DNA from: Verrucomicrobiia bacterium
Lineage (GTDB): Bacteria > Patescibacteriota > Saccharimonadia > Saccharimonadales > Saccharimonadaceae
Assembly (NCBI GenBank): GCA_035629335.1
Contig: DASPIB010000001.1
Location: 984,170-1,048,169 of the forward strand
Length of the DNA: 64,000 nt
Direction of reading: 5' to 3'
A program made the translations under genes and the position numbers. Below are positions 16,288-25,718 of this stretch, piece after piece; within the stretch, counting starts at the first letter, position 1; each line of letters begins with the position of its first letter. The notes under the pieces are model-generated. The model was not told the origin of the DNA and did not search any database. It saw only the letters and a list, made by a program, of their open reading frames with translations.

Positions 16288-17286
16288 TTACTGCAAGTAT
16301 TCGTGCAGCTTCTTGGCGTCTTTGTGTTTACGCAGTTTAGCTAAAGCTTTCGCTTCAATCTGGCGGATGCGCTCGCGGGTAACGCTAAATTCCTGACCAA
16401 CTTCTTCGAGAGTGTGGCTTTTGTCGTCATCGAGGCCAAACCGCATTTTGATGATCTTTTGTTCGCGCTCGGTAAGGGTGCTTAGGATAGACTGAACTTG
16501 TTCCCGGAGCAACTGGCTCGTAGCAACATCTACCGGGCTCTTCCCTTCTTCATCTTCAACAAAGTCACCAAGCGATGTCTCTTCTTCTTCGCCGTCGCGG
16601 CCGACACCGGCATCAAGGCTGGTGATGTCCTGCTTAATTTTCATGACATACTCTACCTTGTCTGGTTCCATCTCGAGCTCTTTGGCAAGTTCCTCAATAG
16701 TCGGCTCGCGGTTCAGCTCCTGAGTCAGACGACGCTGTGTTCGGAGTAGCTTGTTAATTGTTTCAACCATATGCACCGGAATACGGATGGTCCGGGCTTG
16801 GTCGGCAATAGCGCGAGTGATAGCCTGGCGGATCCACCAAGTAGCGTAGGTCGAGAATTTAAAACCCTTATCTGGATCAAACTTTTCGACCGCACGCAGC
16901 AAGCCGGTATTACCCTCTTGAATCAAATCAAGAAAGTCGAGGCCACGGCCACTGTATCGCTTAGCAATCGATACCACCAATCGCATGTTTGCTTCGGCCA
17001 TTTTATCTTTGGCACGTTTGTCTCCCTGGACTACTTTTTGCGCTAGTTCAAGCTCTTCTTCCGGGTTTAATAGGGGGATTTTACCAATTTCGCGCAGATA
17101 AAGACGGACCGAGTCGTCGGAAATATCATCGAGATACGAACCGCCTGCCGTAGGATCGTCTTCCCAACCCTCTTCTTCAAGTTCGTCACCTATCGGTTCG
17201 ATATCGTCATCGAGCGCTGGAATTGCATCATCTGTTACCGCAAAATCGTCAACGGGGAGGTCCTTGGTTTCATCACTTTTTGGCAT
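16288..17286 (-). CDS. rpoD: Primary sigma factor (sigma-70, RpoD)
   Basis: This is the housekeeping sigma factor. Regions seen over 332 residues: an acidic N-terminus in place of region 1.1, region 1.2 ([15 protein letters not shown]), region 2 ([27 protein letters not shown] and [16 protein letters not shown], which binds the -10), region 3 ([13 protein letters not shown]) and region 4 with the helix-turn-helix [26 protein letters not shown]. Its start overlaps the dnaG stop by 14 bp, giving the usual dnaG-rpoD pair. It would read both promoter classes described in this window. Confidence 0.96.
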   Translation of the reverse strand: MPKSDETKDLPVDDFAVTDDAIPALDDDIEPIGDELEEEGWEDDPTAGGSYLDDISDDSVRLYLREIGKIPLLNPEEELELAQKVVQGDKRAKDKMAEANMRLVVSIAKRYSGRGLDFLDLIQEGNTGLLRAVEKFDPDKGFKFSTYATWWIRQAITRAIADQARTIRIPVHMVETINKLLRTQRRLTQELNREPTIEELAKELEMEPDKVEYVMKIKQDITSLDAGVGRDGEEEETSLGDFVEDEEGKSPVDVATSQLLREQVQSILSTLTEREQKIIKMRFGLDDDKSHTLEEVGQEFSVTRERIRQIEAKALAKLRKHKDAKKLHEYLQ

Positions 17287-19021
17287 TCACTTGCTCCTTA
17301 ATTAATTTGTTCAATTCTGTGCGCAACTTAACGGCTGCAGCTTCGTCGTGCTGAATCTCAGCCTCTTGAAGTGCCTGCATAAGTTGCTGTTTTGTTTGTT
17401 TAAGGTGTTCGGTTTGTACTTGTCTGACGAGTTTTGCTGCTTCGTGGTAGCGCTCTTGGGCGCTCCAGACAGCGTATCGGGCGTCGACTTTCAATAGTAA
17501 CATTTTCACATAATCTGACATTTCTTGCAAGTCTTCGGGGATTTCTGAGGTAAAAATAGCTTGCGATGCGGTTAAAAATGCGGCTAGTTTTTGTCGATGT
17601 GAGCCATTAAAGCACTCACTACTGGTTTTTTTTAGGGTTTCGCGGGCTGCAGTATCAGATAATAACACGGCCAGTAAGTTGTCCTGATAGGCATAAGGGT
17701 CTGGGCCAGTTGGTGAAGTTTTTACCACTTTAAGGGTAGTTGCTGCTGCAGGACTTGCCGTTCGTTTAGCCTTTTCTGCCAACGCCTCAATCGAAGCGCC
17801 GGTGAGCTGCGCTACTTGCTGCATGTAATGCTCTTTTTCAACTTCATCACTTAGCTTTGTAATGAGAGCGAGGGCATCAGAGCTAAACTTGCGCTTACCT
17901 TCGGCGGTTGAAGTATCGTAGCGAGCTTGGTACTGCTTTAATACCCAATCAATCGCTGGTTCGGCAGCCTCAATTGTTCGCTGCCAGACATCAGGACCAT
18001 TTTGAATGAGCTCGTCCGGATCTTTGGCGCCATCTGGTAGGGTTATGATTGCCAGTTGCACGCCAATCGTTTGCGCAATTGGGATGGCGCGTTCGGTGGC
18101 TGCCACCCCAGCACGATCGGCATCAAACGCCAGCCGGATGTTACCACTAAGGCGACTGAGTACTTTTAAATGGTATTCGGTAAGTGCGGTGCCGGCAGTG
18201 GCCACCACTTGCCGCACTCCAACTTGGTGGCTGCTGACTACATCGAGGTTTCCTTCAACAATCACTGCATAATCGGCTTGCCGGATGGCTTCTTTTGCTA
18301 GGTGCAGGCCAAAAACATGACGACTTTTATCATATAGAATGGTTTGGGGCGTGTTGATATACTTCGGCGCCTTCGGATCGTCGGCAATGAGCCGCGCCGT
18401 AAACCCGATCACCTCCCCTTGGCCGTCCATTAGCGGCACCGTCATGCGGCCGCGGAACATGTCGCCACTGCGTGAGGAAAGCAGTCCCGCGTCTTTTAGC
18501 TCATCAGTACGAAAACCTTTTTTTAGAAGGAACTGTTTCAGCGCATCACCGGTGCTTGGTGCGTAGCCAATTTTAAAATCTTGCACCATTTCCTTACTGA
18601 GGTGACGTTTTTTGAAGACATACTCTAAGGCGTGCTGGTTTTTAAGCAGGGAATGCTGGTAGTAATTAGCGGCTAGATTCAGCGCTTCTTGCACCCGACG
18701 TTTCTTTTTGGCAAGCCCTTGATGTGCACTCGATTGATACAAACTTAAATCGACTCCGGCTTTACGCGCCAGATGCTCGAGCGCCCCGCGGAAATCTAAC
18801 CCTTCTACCTCCATGACAAAGCTAAAGATATCACCACCCTTGTTGCTGGAAAAATCGTGCCAGATATGTTTTTCGGGACTGACAAAAAAACTGGGTGTTT
18901 TTTCTTGCGAAAATGGACTAAGTCCCTTAAAGTTTCGGCCGGCACGCTTAAGTTGGACGTATTCACCAATAACGTCCTCGATGTTAAGTCGGCTCCTCAC
19001 CTCTTCTTTTGCATCTTGCAT
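17273..19021 (-). CDS. dnaG: DNA primase with zinc-ligand-free N-terminal domain
   Basis: DnaG makes the RNA primers for replication. Of 582 residues, the N-terminal domain keeps the fold sequence FKGLxPFxxEKTPSFxVSPEK, but the four zinc ligands are replaced: S35, S38, D56 and S59 stand where CHC2 primases have Cys, His, Cys, Cys. The TOPRIM core is present, with EGNLD and DADRAG. A helicase-interaction region follows, lysine-rich at the end. The gene ends in TGA, which supports the standard code. A TACAAT -10 is ten bases upstream of the ATG. Confidence 0.94.
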   Translation of the reverse strand: MQDAKEEVRSRLNIEDVIGEYVQLKRAGRNFKGLSPFSQEKTPSFFVSPEKHIWHDFSSNKGGDIFSFVMEVEGLDFRGALEHLARKAGVDLSLYQSSAHQGLAKKKRRVQEALNLAANYYQHSLLKNQHALEYVFKKRHLSKEMVQDFKIGYAPSTGDALKQFLLKKGFRTDELKDAGLLSSRSGDMFRGRMTVPLMDGQGEVIGFTARLIADDPKAPKYINTPQTILYDKSRHVFGLHLAKEAIRQADYAVIVEGNLDVVSSHQVGVRQVVATAGTALTEYHLKVLSRLSGNIRLAFDADRAGVAATERAIPIAQTIGVQLAIITLPDGAKDPDELIQNGPDVWQRTIEAAEPAIDWVLKQYQARYDTSTAEGKRKFSSDALALITKLSDEVEKEHYMQQVAQLTGASIEALAEKAKRTASPAAATTLKVVKTSPTGPDPYAYQDNLLAVLLSDTAARETLKKTSSECFNGSHRQKLAAFLTASQAIFTSEIPEDLQEMSDYVKMLLLKVDARYAVWSAQERYHEAAKLVRQVQTEHLKQTKQQLMQALQEAEIQHDEAAAVKLRTELNKLIKEQVNAKK

Positions 19022-19031
19022 AGATGCTTTT

Positions 19032-19037
19032 ATTGTA
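19032..19037 (-). promoter_or_regulatory. -10 element of dnaG, short leader
   Basis: TACAAT on the minus strand is followed by ten bases and the ATG. It sits between the RCC1 stop and dnaG. Confidence 0.55.
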
Positions 19038-19043
19038 ACACCT

Positions 19044-22000
19044 CTAAAGAATTACACGATTACCCGGCATCACCACAACTGGCACCTTAAATGGCAATGG
19101 CACGCTCTTGTTTATTCTATCGCCTACCCCGAGCTGACCGTTGTCGTTCAGACCAGTTGCATATAGCCGATCGTCAGACCCAATAAAGTAAGCGCTGATG
19201 TGCTCAATTAATACATCCTTGGCGGTAAGTAGAGCACCTTTACTATCTTTGAGCTGCACCCTTTGGGGTAGGCTTATGCCCGTAGTGGAATTTATACCTA
19301 ACTGCCCATAGTCGTTGCGACCTACCGCATACACATAATTATCTGAGGCAATAACAAAGGCAGCTCCAGCAACACCAAATGAGGCCACTTTTATGGCAGT
19401 GAGGGGTGTGCCGCTAGGATTGCGCAAGTTCATACGGACTGGCGTATAACGTTGCGCTGTATCCCCTACACCCAGTTGCCCACGATCATTATAGCCCGTA
19501 ACATAGACATAGTTGTCTGAAGCGATCACGAAGGTCGCATATCCTTCGGTAATAACACTCCGTGCAGTTAGCACTGTATTGCTTGGGTCACGTAGGATCA
19601 TTAGCGTTGGCGTTGAAACGTTAGCACCAGTGCCAGTACCAAGTGTGCCGTTATTTAGCCCCGTACCGTACACTTGATTATCCGAGGCAATAACAAATGC
19701 CGAGTGATCATCCGCAACGACATCGACAGCGGTCAGTGCGACGTTACTAGCATTTCTTACATTCATACGCACTGGTGTTGATTTGTTGGTTGTTGTACCA
19801 TCGCCAAGCTGGCCGACATCGTTACGCCCAACCGCATAGACATAGCCATCAGAAGCAAGGATATAGGTACTGTATAATCCAGGCACTACTTTACGGGCTG
19901 TTAACACCCTGTTGCTCGGGTCGCGCAAGTTCATGCGCACCGGTGCCGAACGATTTGAAGTATCGCCCACCCCGAGCTGACCATAATCGTTGCGACCAGT
20001 AGCATACACATAGCCATCGGCGCCAAGAACAAAAATTGAAGCTTTTTCGACATCTGCATACGAATTACCCACAACCGACAACGGCATAACATCCTTACCA
20101 CTGGGATCTTTTATGATCATTCGGGTGGGTATATTTGTGTGGTTGACCGTGCCATTACCGAGCTGGCCGACACTGTTATTTCCCATGGCATACGCATAGC
20201 CATCGGAAGCAATGGCATAACACGACCAAGAAATCCCGACACAGGTGGCGTCTTGGGCAGACAAAAAGTTACCCGAGGCATCTTTAAGCTGCATTCTCAT
20301 TGGCGTAGAAATCGGGTTCTGGCTAGAACGAATACCCAGCTGCCCAAAATGATTGGCGCCAGCGACGTAAATTGCCCCATCGCTACTAATGGCAACGGTG
20401 CTGTAGCCACTGTTGTGGACTTTAATAATGGAGTCTGATTGAGGGCGAACAGGTAGTAGAACCGGCTGTGGAGTCATTTGATCGGTTGTGTTGCCTATCC
20501 CAAGTTTGCCAGCAAAATTATACCCTGCAGCATATAGCACATTATCAGTATTGATGTAAAACATAGCCTCATCCCAGATAAGAATATCTCTGATACGATT
20601 ATTGCCCGAAGCTCCTGCCGGAGATACTTTAGTTGGCAAAATACGCTTATCTTTATCCCCAACACCCAACCCTCCCCAGGCATTTTCCCCAAAAGCATAA
20701 ACATGACCATCAGACGCTAAAACCACGGCAGCATCGCCAAAAGCCTTAACAGTGATTGGCCTTAAGAACGTTCCACCTGCATCCTTAAGCTGTACCCTTA
20801 CAGGCACCAAGGAGCTCGTGGTTGTGCCGTTACCCAGTTGCCCAGCCGCGTTGGCTCCAGTGGCGTATAAGTTACCGTCTGAACCCGTTATATATGTTGA
20901 TTCCGCCACTGTAACAGAAGTAGCTGTAATCGCAGTGCCGCTTGCATCTTTTAACTGCATTCTTTGGGGCGTAGTAAGCCAGCTTGTATTACCCGTCCCA
21001 AGTTCTCCATTATAGTTTGAGCCAACACTGTAAATATAATTATCTGAGCCCAGAAAGAATACGTGTCGATTAAGCTCTGCCGTGAAAACCTCCCTAGTAG
21101 TGATAGCGACATTACTAGGATTTCGTAGATTTACCCGGACCGGCGTAGCCTGACCTGTAGTCGTCGTGCCAATACCTAGTTGTCCATTAGCATTATTTCC
21201 CATCGCATAGGCATAGTCATCTGATGCTATGACGTACGTCGACCAATCACTCATGTAAACCGCTTTAGCCGTTAAGAGAACATTGCTCGGATTTCTTAAA
21301 TTCATACGCACCGGTAGGGTTTGATCAATCATATTACCGATCCCCAATTCACCGTATGTATTACCGCCCACACTATAAACATAGTTGTCCGAGGCGAGTA
21401 TGTAGGCCGAGTAGCCGTCCGACACAATACTCCTTGCCTTTAAGATATTGTTTGCCGAATCCCGCAAGTTTACTTGCACGGGTGTATGTTGGTGCGTTTT
21501 GTTACCAATACCAAGCTGTCCATTATAGTTGTCCCCGACAGCATAAACATTGTAATCAGATCCTAGAAAGTATGTTGTGAAGTCTCCCGCAATCACATCA
21601 AGTACCTTCAGTTCTCTGTTTGTTGCGTCCTTAATAGTGACTTTCGCAGGAGCTGGTCTATCAATGGTGTCGCCGAGCCCTAGCTGACCCCGCGAGTTAT
21701 GCCCAGCGCCATAAACGTAACCGTCAGACGCAATGATAAACGATGTCCTGTCTGACGCAACAACCTTCTTGGCATTCAGCCGCGTACCAACAATCCCTGT
21801 AGCCTGTGAAACCGTGGCTTGGTGGGTTTTAAACACGCCACCGTTGCGCTTACGCCGTTCGGCGTAGCCTTCGCTTTTAATAGTCATCGAACCATCAGCC
21901 CGAACATCAAGCCCTTCGGTCCAAAAATAAGTTCTGACCGTGCCATCGTCTACCACATAGGCGTTACTTCGCTGGCTCACCCCCTCGCAATCGGTGTGGG

Positions 22001-22262
22001 TGCGCAGCGGGCCGCCGTTATCGCTTATTATCGCACCAGCTGCAATACAAGCGTTGGCGTAGGCAACACCGGCTTCGGCGGCTTCTTTGGCGAGTTGGTC
22101 GTAATATTGGTTATCGAGCGAGGTTTTTACCGATAACGTGCCTTGGAGTACTGCCACACTAATAATCATCAGTGTTGTTGAAATTATAATCAAGGTTGGG
22201 AGGGCAAATGCCTTTTCGCCATATTGTTTGAAGTGTTGTGTTACAAACTGTTTCATGTTCAT
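19044..22262 (-). CDS. Pilin-like protein with about 16 RCC1-type repeats, surface protein
   Basis: The 1072-residue protein starts with a type IV pilin-like segment (GEKAFALPTLIIISTTLMIISVAVLQG, residues about 15-41, like PilX/PilV minor pilins), then a short stalk with VSQRSN and DCEGV. From about residue 175 to the end it is built of roughly 16 repeats of about 55 residues of the form S-D-x-Y-V-Y-A-x-G-x-N-x-x-G-Q-L-G-x-G, the RCC1 beta-propeller signature, alternating with PVRMNLR(N/D)PSN. Two or more seven-bladed propellers are likely. RCC1-repeat proteins on a pilin anchor suggest adhesion or pilus-tip function; this is inference. It is divergent from the 22368 gene. Confidence 0.82.
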   Translation of the reverse strand: MNMKQFVTQHFKQYGEKAFALPTLIIISTTLMIISVAVLQGTLSVKTSLDNQYYDQLAKEAAEAGVAYANACIAAGAIISDNGGPLRTHTDCEGVSQRSNAYVVDDGTVRTYFWTEGLDVRADGSMTIKSEGYAERRKRNGGVFKTHQATVSQATGIVGTRLNAKKVVASDRTSFIIASDGYVYGAGHNSRGQLGLGDTIDRPAPAKVTIKDATNRELKVLDVIAGDFTTYFLGSDYNVYAVGDNYNGQLGIGNKTHQHTPVQVNLRDSANNILKARSIVSDGYSAYILASDNYVYSVGGNTYGELGIGNMIDQTLPVRMNLRNPSNVLLTAKAVYMSDWSTYVIASDDYAYAMGNNANGQLGIGTTTTGQATPVRVNLRNPSNVAITTREVFTAELNRHVFFLGSDNYIYSVGSNYNGELGTGNTSWLTTPQRMQLKDASGTAITATSVTVAESTYITGSDGNLYATGANAAGQLGNGTTTSSLVPVRVQLKDAGGTFLRPITVKAFGDAAVVLASDGHVYAFGENAWGGLGVGDKDKRILPTKVSPAGASGNNRIRDILIWDEAMFYINTDNVLYAAGYNFAGKLGIGNTTDQMTPQPVLLPVRPQSDSIIKVHNSGYSTVAISSDGAIYVAGANHFGQLGIRSSQNPISTPMRMQLKDASGNFLSAQDATCVGISWSCYAIASDGYAYAMGNNSVGQLGNGTVNHTNIPTRMIIKDPSGKDVMPLSVVGNSYADVEKASIFVLGADGYVYATGRNDYGQLGVGDTSNRSAPVRMNLRDPSNRVLTARKVVPGLYSTYILASDGYVYAVGRNDVGQLGDGTTTNKSTPVRMNVRNASNVALTAVDVVADDHSAFVIASDNQVYGTGLNNGTLGTGTGANVSTPTLMILRDPSNTVLTARSVITEGYATFVIASDNYVYVTGYNDRGQLGVGDTAQRYTPVRMNLRNPSGTPLTAIKVASFGVAGAAFVIASDNYVYAVGRNDYGQLGINSTTGISLPQRVQLKDSKGALLTAKDVLIEHISAYFIGSDDRLYATGLNDNGQLGVGDRINKSVPLPFKVPVVVMPGNRVIL

Positions 22263-22367
22263 CTGCCTAATGCTGCTTATGGTAATCGTATCACATATTA
22301 CCCCAGCTGAACACTTGATTTATCCATTCAACTTCCGCCCCGGCCCCGTGTATGCTTAAATGAATAC

Positions 22368-22949
22368 ATGCAACCTACTTTTACCGATATGGTTCCGCCT
22401 GTTCCCACACGAAACGGTGGATTTCGTGGAATTTCCCAGCGCAGCCTGTTGATTGGCGGTGGCTTGCTCGTGGCAATCATAGCTGGATTTATTCTATTAA
22501 TGCTCACTAATAATGCTAGTCTTAAAGACCCCTTACAACGCTTAACAGTCCGGTTGGAAACCCTTCAAAAAATCACCAGCGACTCGCAAGGTGCCCTCAC
22601 CAATCCCGATTTACAAAAAATAAATAGCGATACAAGCATCCTCGCCACTGGTAGTTTATCTGAGCTGGCAAAGCCAATGGATGCCGCCGGTCGCGGCAGT
22701 ATTTCAGACGACAACCGGGCGCTTGAAGCTGACACCGCCACCCTTGAAGCACTGGCCAACGCCCAGCTTGAAGGGCGGTACGATGAAGTCTATGCTCGAG
22801 CTGTCGAACAAAAAATTGATACTATCCTTGCGCTACTCAGCGAGATTTACAACAAAACCAATAACCGACAGCTGAAAGCCGCGCTTAATACTCCTTACAA
22901 CAACTTTATGAGTATTAAAAAAGATTTTGATTCGCTATCTAATCAATAA
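22368..22949 (+). CDS. Single-pass membrane protein with helical extracellular part
   Basis: A 193-residue protein: residues 1-26 are polar, 27-48 form one membrane helix (LLIGGGLLVAIIAGFILLML), and the rest is helical and hydrophilic, rich in heptad-like leucines. I do not recognise it. TATGCT lies 11 bases before the ATG and no Shine-Dalgarno is present, as for core genes. It is divergent from the pilin-like RCC1 gene with about 105 bases between, so the two may be co-regulated surface components. Confidence 0.65.
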   Translation: MQPTFTDMVPPVPTRNGGFRGISQRSLLIGGGLLVAIIAGFILLMLTNNASLKDPLQRLTVRLETLQKITSDSQGALTNPDLQKINSDTSILATGSLSELAKPMDAAGRGSISDDNRALEADTATLEALANAQLEGRYDEVYARAVEQKIDTILALLSEIYNKTNNRQLKAALNTPYNNFMSIKKDFDSLSNQ

Positions 22950-22984
22950 CTAATCCCGGCTTTGCGGGCAGATATTCTGAGCAA

Positions 22985-23323
22985 CTATACCGTTGGATGT
23001 ACCAGTTCGTAACTATGCCGCACCAGATCTAAAATCTCTTCGTTGCTTAGTTGTCCGGAGCATAAAATGGTATTCCAGTGCTTTTTATTGAGATGGTAGC
23101 CTGGAAGTACTGTTTCGTATTTTTCGCGCAACATTTCCGCTAACCCTGGGTCGCATTTTAAGCTCACACGAAGGGGCTGCGCGCCCTCTTGAATCAGGGC
23201 AAACATTTTGCTTTTATCGGCATCGCCCACTTTATACACCGCCACGCCCTCACCAAACGGGTAATCGCGCCAGGCTTTGGGTAAAGATAAAATATATTTT
23301 TCTAAGATTTCTTGGGTCATCAT
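22985..23323 (-). CDS. MmcQ/YjbR family protein (CyaY-like fold)
   Basis: The 112-residue protein matches the YjbR/MmcQ family: the start LPKAWRDYPFGEGVAVYKVGDADKSKMFALI, then RVSLKCDPGLAEMLREKYETVLPGYHLNKKHWNTI, and a C-terminal helix. Members have a double-wing, CyaY-like fold and are thought to bind DNA, but no clear function is known. Its start lies two bases after the orn stop, so the two are co-transcribed. Confidence 0.85.
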   Translation of the reverse strand: MMTQEILEKYILSLPKAWRDYPFGEGVAVYKVGDADKSKMFALIQEGAQPLRVSLKCDPGLAEMLREKYETVLPGYHLNKKHWNTILCSGQLSNEEILDLVRHSYELVHPTV

Positions 23324-23325
23324 AG

Positions 23326-23883
23326 CTATGGTAATTTCTTTGCCGGTTGCACTTTCGTAAGATAATATTTAAGCTCCATGATTGAACCACGGATATCTTC
23401 GAGGGCGCGGTGCACCTCTGGCTTTGCAAACTTTTTACCGTATTTGCCTTCGAATACTACCTTCCAAGCCGAAACGTCAAGCATGCGGTAATGCAGTTTG
23501 GCATCAAGCTGTGGCCACTGCTTCAGTATAAACCGGCGATCCATATGAACAGAATTGCCCCCAAGTAGCACCGGCGCGTCTTCTTTAAAGTTTGCTTTCA
23601 GAAAAGCGAGCAGCTCTTGTTCAATTTCTGGCGCGTTCTTGCCTTTTTCGTTTTGAGCAAGCAAAGCATCACGAGTCTCAGCATTGGCCTCCCAAAACAC
23701 GCCGTTGGTAGCAAACTTTTGCTTCAAAACACTTGGGTCGCTTTTTACAATGCCTTCATACACCGCCAGCTCTGTAAAATTCCAATCGGTTGCAATTGCG
23801 GCCACTTCAAGAATAAGGTCGGCATCGGCATTAAGGCCAGTCATTTCGAGGTCTACCCACAGGATAGTTGCGTGCTTTGTCAT
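23326..23883 (-). CDS. orn: Oligoribonuclease (DEDDh)
   Basis: Orn degrades the 2- to 5-nucleotide RNAs left by other RNases, completing mRNA decay. The 185 residues hold the DEDDh set: D11 and E13 in WVDLEMTGL, D115 in NSVHMDRRF, and H158 and D163 in HRALEDI. This is the usual size. It removes the end products of RNase J and PNPase, both encoded in this window. The ATG is preceded by a TATAAT-like sequence and no clear Shine-Dalgarno. Confidence 0.94.
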   Translation of the reverse strand: MTKHATILWVDLEMTGLNADADLILEVAAIATDWNFTELAVYEGIVKSDPSVLKQKFATNGVFWEANAETRDALLAQNEKGKNAPEIEQELLAFLKANFKEDAPVLLGGNSVHMDRRFILKQWPQLDAKLHYRMLDVSAWKVVFEGKYGKKFAKPEVHRALEDIRGSIMELKYYLTKVQPAKKLP

Positions 23884-23938
23884 AGGCCCATTATACAGAA
23901 GTCTTCCTCAAGTAAAAAAGACCTTTTCATTAGTTTAA

Positions 23939-23969
23939 TTGACTATTACGCATACTATTATAATATTAT
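23939..23969 (+). promoter_or_regulatory. Promoter of the 23993 cassette
   Basis: TTGACT at 23939-23944 and overlapping TATAAT/TAATAT/TATTAT hexamers at 23959-23969 form a strong AT-rich promoter, followed by a GAGGAGG Shine-Dalgarno. Confidence 0.6.
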
Positions 23970-23992
23970 GTTAGGCAACCGAGGAGGCTTGT

Positions 23993-24277
23993 GTGTTTGT
24001 AGTCGTAGTCGAGCCGTCTACCGTAACCGCCCTGCACAATTACATGCAAAGTCGCGCGGTTTCTTTGGCGCAGGCGGCATATGATCTTGTTGAGATTGGC
24101 TTGCTTATTAGAACCGCTGAGCTAGAAGGTGCCGTCTATACGACAGTCCGCGGCAATGGCCTGCGCGGCACCGTTCAGACTTACGACGACAAATCACTGC
24201 GCAATGTCAAGCGTATCGCCTGCGACCTCCCGCGGGCATGCATCCGGGAAATTGAATGGCGCTTCATGATAAGCTGA
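23993..24277 (+). CDS. Small cassette protein, unknown, GTG start
   Basis: The gene has 94 codons from GTG 23993, six bases after GAGGAGG. The N-terminus FVVVVEPSTVTALHNYM is followed by a helix (LAQAAYDLVEIGLLIRTAELEG) and a beta-rich end. I know no relative. Its last 22 bases overlap the start of a second frame at 24256. The two could be coupled genes or one gene split by a -1 frameshift; both encode similar beta-strand patterns. The unit has its own promoter and terminator. Confidence 0.5.
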   Translation: MFVVVVEPSTVTALHNYMQSRAVSLAQAAYDLVEIGLLIRTAELEGAVYTTVRGNGLRGTVQTYDDKSLRNVKRIACDLPRACIREIEWRFMIS

Positions 24278-24420
24278 CCGCAGATGAGATGTTCGGCGTC
24301 CTCGTGGATAAGGCCCATCGGTTTGTAACTGACACCGATCGCGGGGCACTGGGGATTATGAAGTTTCCTAATGGCAAAGAACGCGAATTGGAGCTTTTGA
24401 AGCCTCGCACCGATCAGTAA
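24256..24420 (+). CDS. Small protein overlapping the previous cassette gene
   Basis: The frame has 54 codons from ATG 24256, inside the end of the upstream gene and in the -1 frame relative to it, to a TAA ten bases before the terminator. The translation (KLTADEMFGVLVDKAHRFV, then GALGIMKFPNGKERELELL) looks like real protein. It has no Shine-Dalgarno of its own, so it is either translated by coupling or is the displaced C-terminus of the first frame. The family is not recognised. Confidence 0.45.
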   Translation: MALHDKLTADEMFGVLVDKAHRFVTDTDRGALGIMKFPNGKERELELLKPRTDQ

Positions 24421-24429
24421 GTGTGCGGT

Positions 24430-24479
24430 CCCCACTGACCTAAAGCCGAAACACTTTAGGCCAGTGGGGCTATTTTTTT
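24430..24479 (+). terminator. Strong terminator after the 23993 cassette
   Basis: A 16-bp stem, CCCCACTGaCCTAAAG with CTTTAGGcCAGTGGGG, is followed by CTATTTTTTT. The next 325 bases to 24805 hold a TATACT -10-like element at about 24758 and an open frame without a start codon; I see no further gene. Confidence 0.85.
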
Positions 24480-24804
24480 ACATAATTAGCGCAAATTATT
24501 TTATGGATTCTTAGCTTCTTTATATTTATTAATAGCTACTGGGTATACGGTAATTATTACTGTGCTTCCAGCAGTGCTTTTTATTCTGAGCGACTACGGT
24601 ATTAACCAGTGGAGCGCGCCCAGGGAGGTAAACTCCTTACTACATTTTATTTTGAAGCCGTTTCTGCTTAGCCCCTAACTCTCTTGCGGTAATTCCTTAA
24701 GGGACGGCACAGCAAACAAAGTGCTGAGAGATTATTACCGATACGGGTGTTTGAGGTGTATACTGAGAGGCGACCGCCACAGTAAACTTTACTGCATTTC
24801 ATAA

Positions 24805-25305
24805 ATGAATAAATTTCTACTCGCTAAAATTCTGTTTGCAACCTTCAGCCTGACAACGGTAATACTATTCTTATTGCTCCATTCAGGCATTTTTATTGAT
24901 CTGGTGGGCTCTATCGAAGCTGCCGTCACGATTTACATTATAAATGTGGTGCTATTGATAGCTTCTTTGCTAGCTTATATCTGGCAAAGAGTCAATCAAG
25001 GTACGCCTGAACGCCAGCGAGCAACTATTCTTGAAGCATTTGCCGAAGATGCGCAGAAAAATGCCGAGCGTGAACCGCGACGGTTCTTTGTGAACGATAC
25101 AGAGCTAGCCACTCTGCTTTCATCCGAAGGGAAGATCTCGCTGGAGCGCGATGCGAAATACTCGACAATCCGGATTGGGCAAACGCTGCGCATTGTTTCG
25201 TCTACCGAATTAAGCATACCGCTTTACGCAAGAGTGCTAGCGAGAAAAGGAAATAGTATACAACTAGAAATTCTTTCAAAAAATGATGAGTCGTCGCCAA
25301 GCTAG
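24805..25305 (+). CDS. Two-helix membrane protein, unknown function
   Basis: The 166-residue protein has two N-terminal membrane helices (about residues 9-33 and 40-62), then a charged helical linker and a small beta-rich soluble domain (from about residue 95, with RIGQTLRIVSSTELSIPLYARVLARKG). I do not recognise it. No Shine-Dalgarno is evident, and a TATACT lies about 45 bases upstream. It converges on msrB with a 14-base gap. Confidence 0.6.
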   Translation: MNKFLLAKILFATFSLTTVILFLLLHSGIFIDLVGSIEAAVTIYIINVVLLIASLLAYIWQRVNQGTPERQRATILEAFAEDAQKNAEREPRRFFVNDTELATLLSSEGKISLERDAKYSTIRIGQTLRIVSSTELSIPLYARVLARKGNSIQLEILSKNDESSPS

Positions 25306-25319
25306 GACTTCTGCCCTAG

Positions 25320-25718
25320 CTATTTTGGTTTTGGCGTAAACTTTAAACTCAGCGAATTTATACAATAGCGCTGATCGGTTGGTACTTGAAAGCCCTCTCC
25401 TTCAAATACATGTCCAAGATGGCCACCACAGTTGCTGCAGGTCACCTCGGTGCGCTGCATACCGTGGCTGGTATCAGCGTGGAACGTGACGCTGCCAGGC
25501 CGGGCATCGTAAAAGCTCGGCCAGCCACAACGCGCATCAAACTTGGTACTGCTATCAAATAGCACCTGCCCGCAGGCAGCACAGGCATATACTCCGTCGG
25601 CGTACAGGCCGTCATATTCTCCAGTAAATGGCGCTTCAGTGGCCTTTTCGCGCAGTACGGCGAATTGCTCGGGCGTAAGAATTTTGCGCCACTCGGCCTC
25701 GGAGCGAACTTTACTCAC
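25320..25718 (-). CDS. msrB: Peptide-methionine (R)-S-oxide reductase
   Basis: MsrB repairs methionine-R-sulfoxide in proteins. Of 132 residues, the zinc site has C46, C49, C94 and C97 (CAAC and CSNC), RCGWPSF is at 63-69, and the catalytic C119 lies in RYCINS. It starts with GTG, whose last bases overlap the TGA stop of mscL (GTGA), so translation is coupled. It ends the argS-mscL-msrB run. Confidence 0.95.
   Translation of the reverse strand: MSKVRSEAEWRKILTPEQFAVLREKATEAPFTGEYDGLYADGVYACAACGQVLFDSSTKFDARCGWPSFYDARPGSVTFHADTSHGMQRTEVTCSNCGGHLGHVFEGEGFQVPTDQRYCINSLSLKFTPKPK

Noticed and set aside
19044-22262. CRISPR-like repetitive DNA
   Set aside because: The periodicity comes from protein repeats of about 55 codons in one long frame; repeats are not identical and no spacer pattern exists. 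No CRISPR array, insertion sequence or integrase was seen in the window.
24520-24680. Open frame with hydrophobic translation (about 55 codons) before the 24805 gene
   Set aside because: It has no ATG, GTG or TTG near its beginning and no ribosome site; a decayed membrane gene is possible but unsupported.
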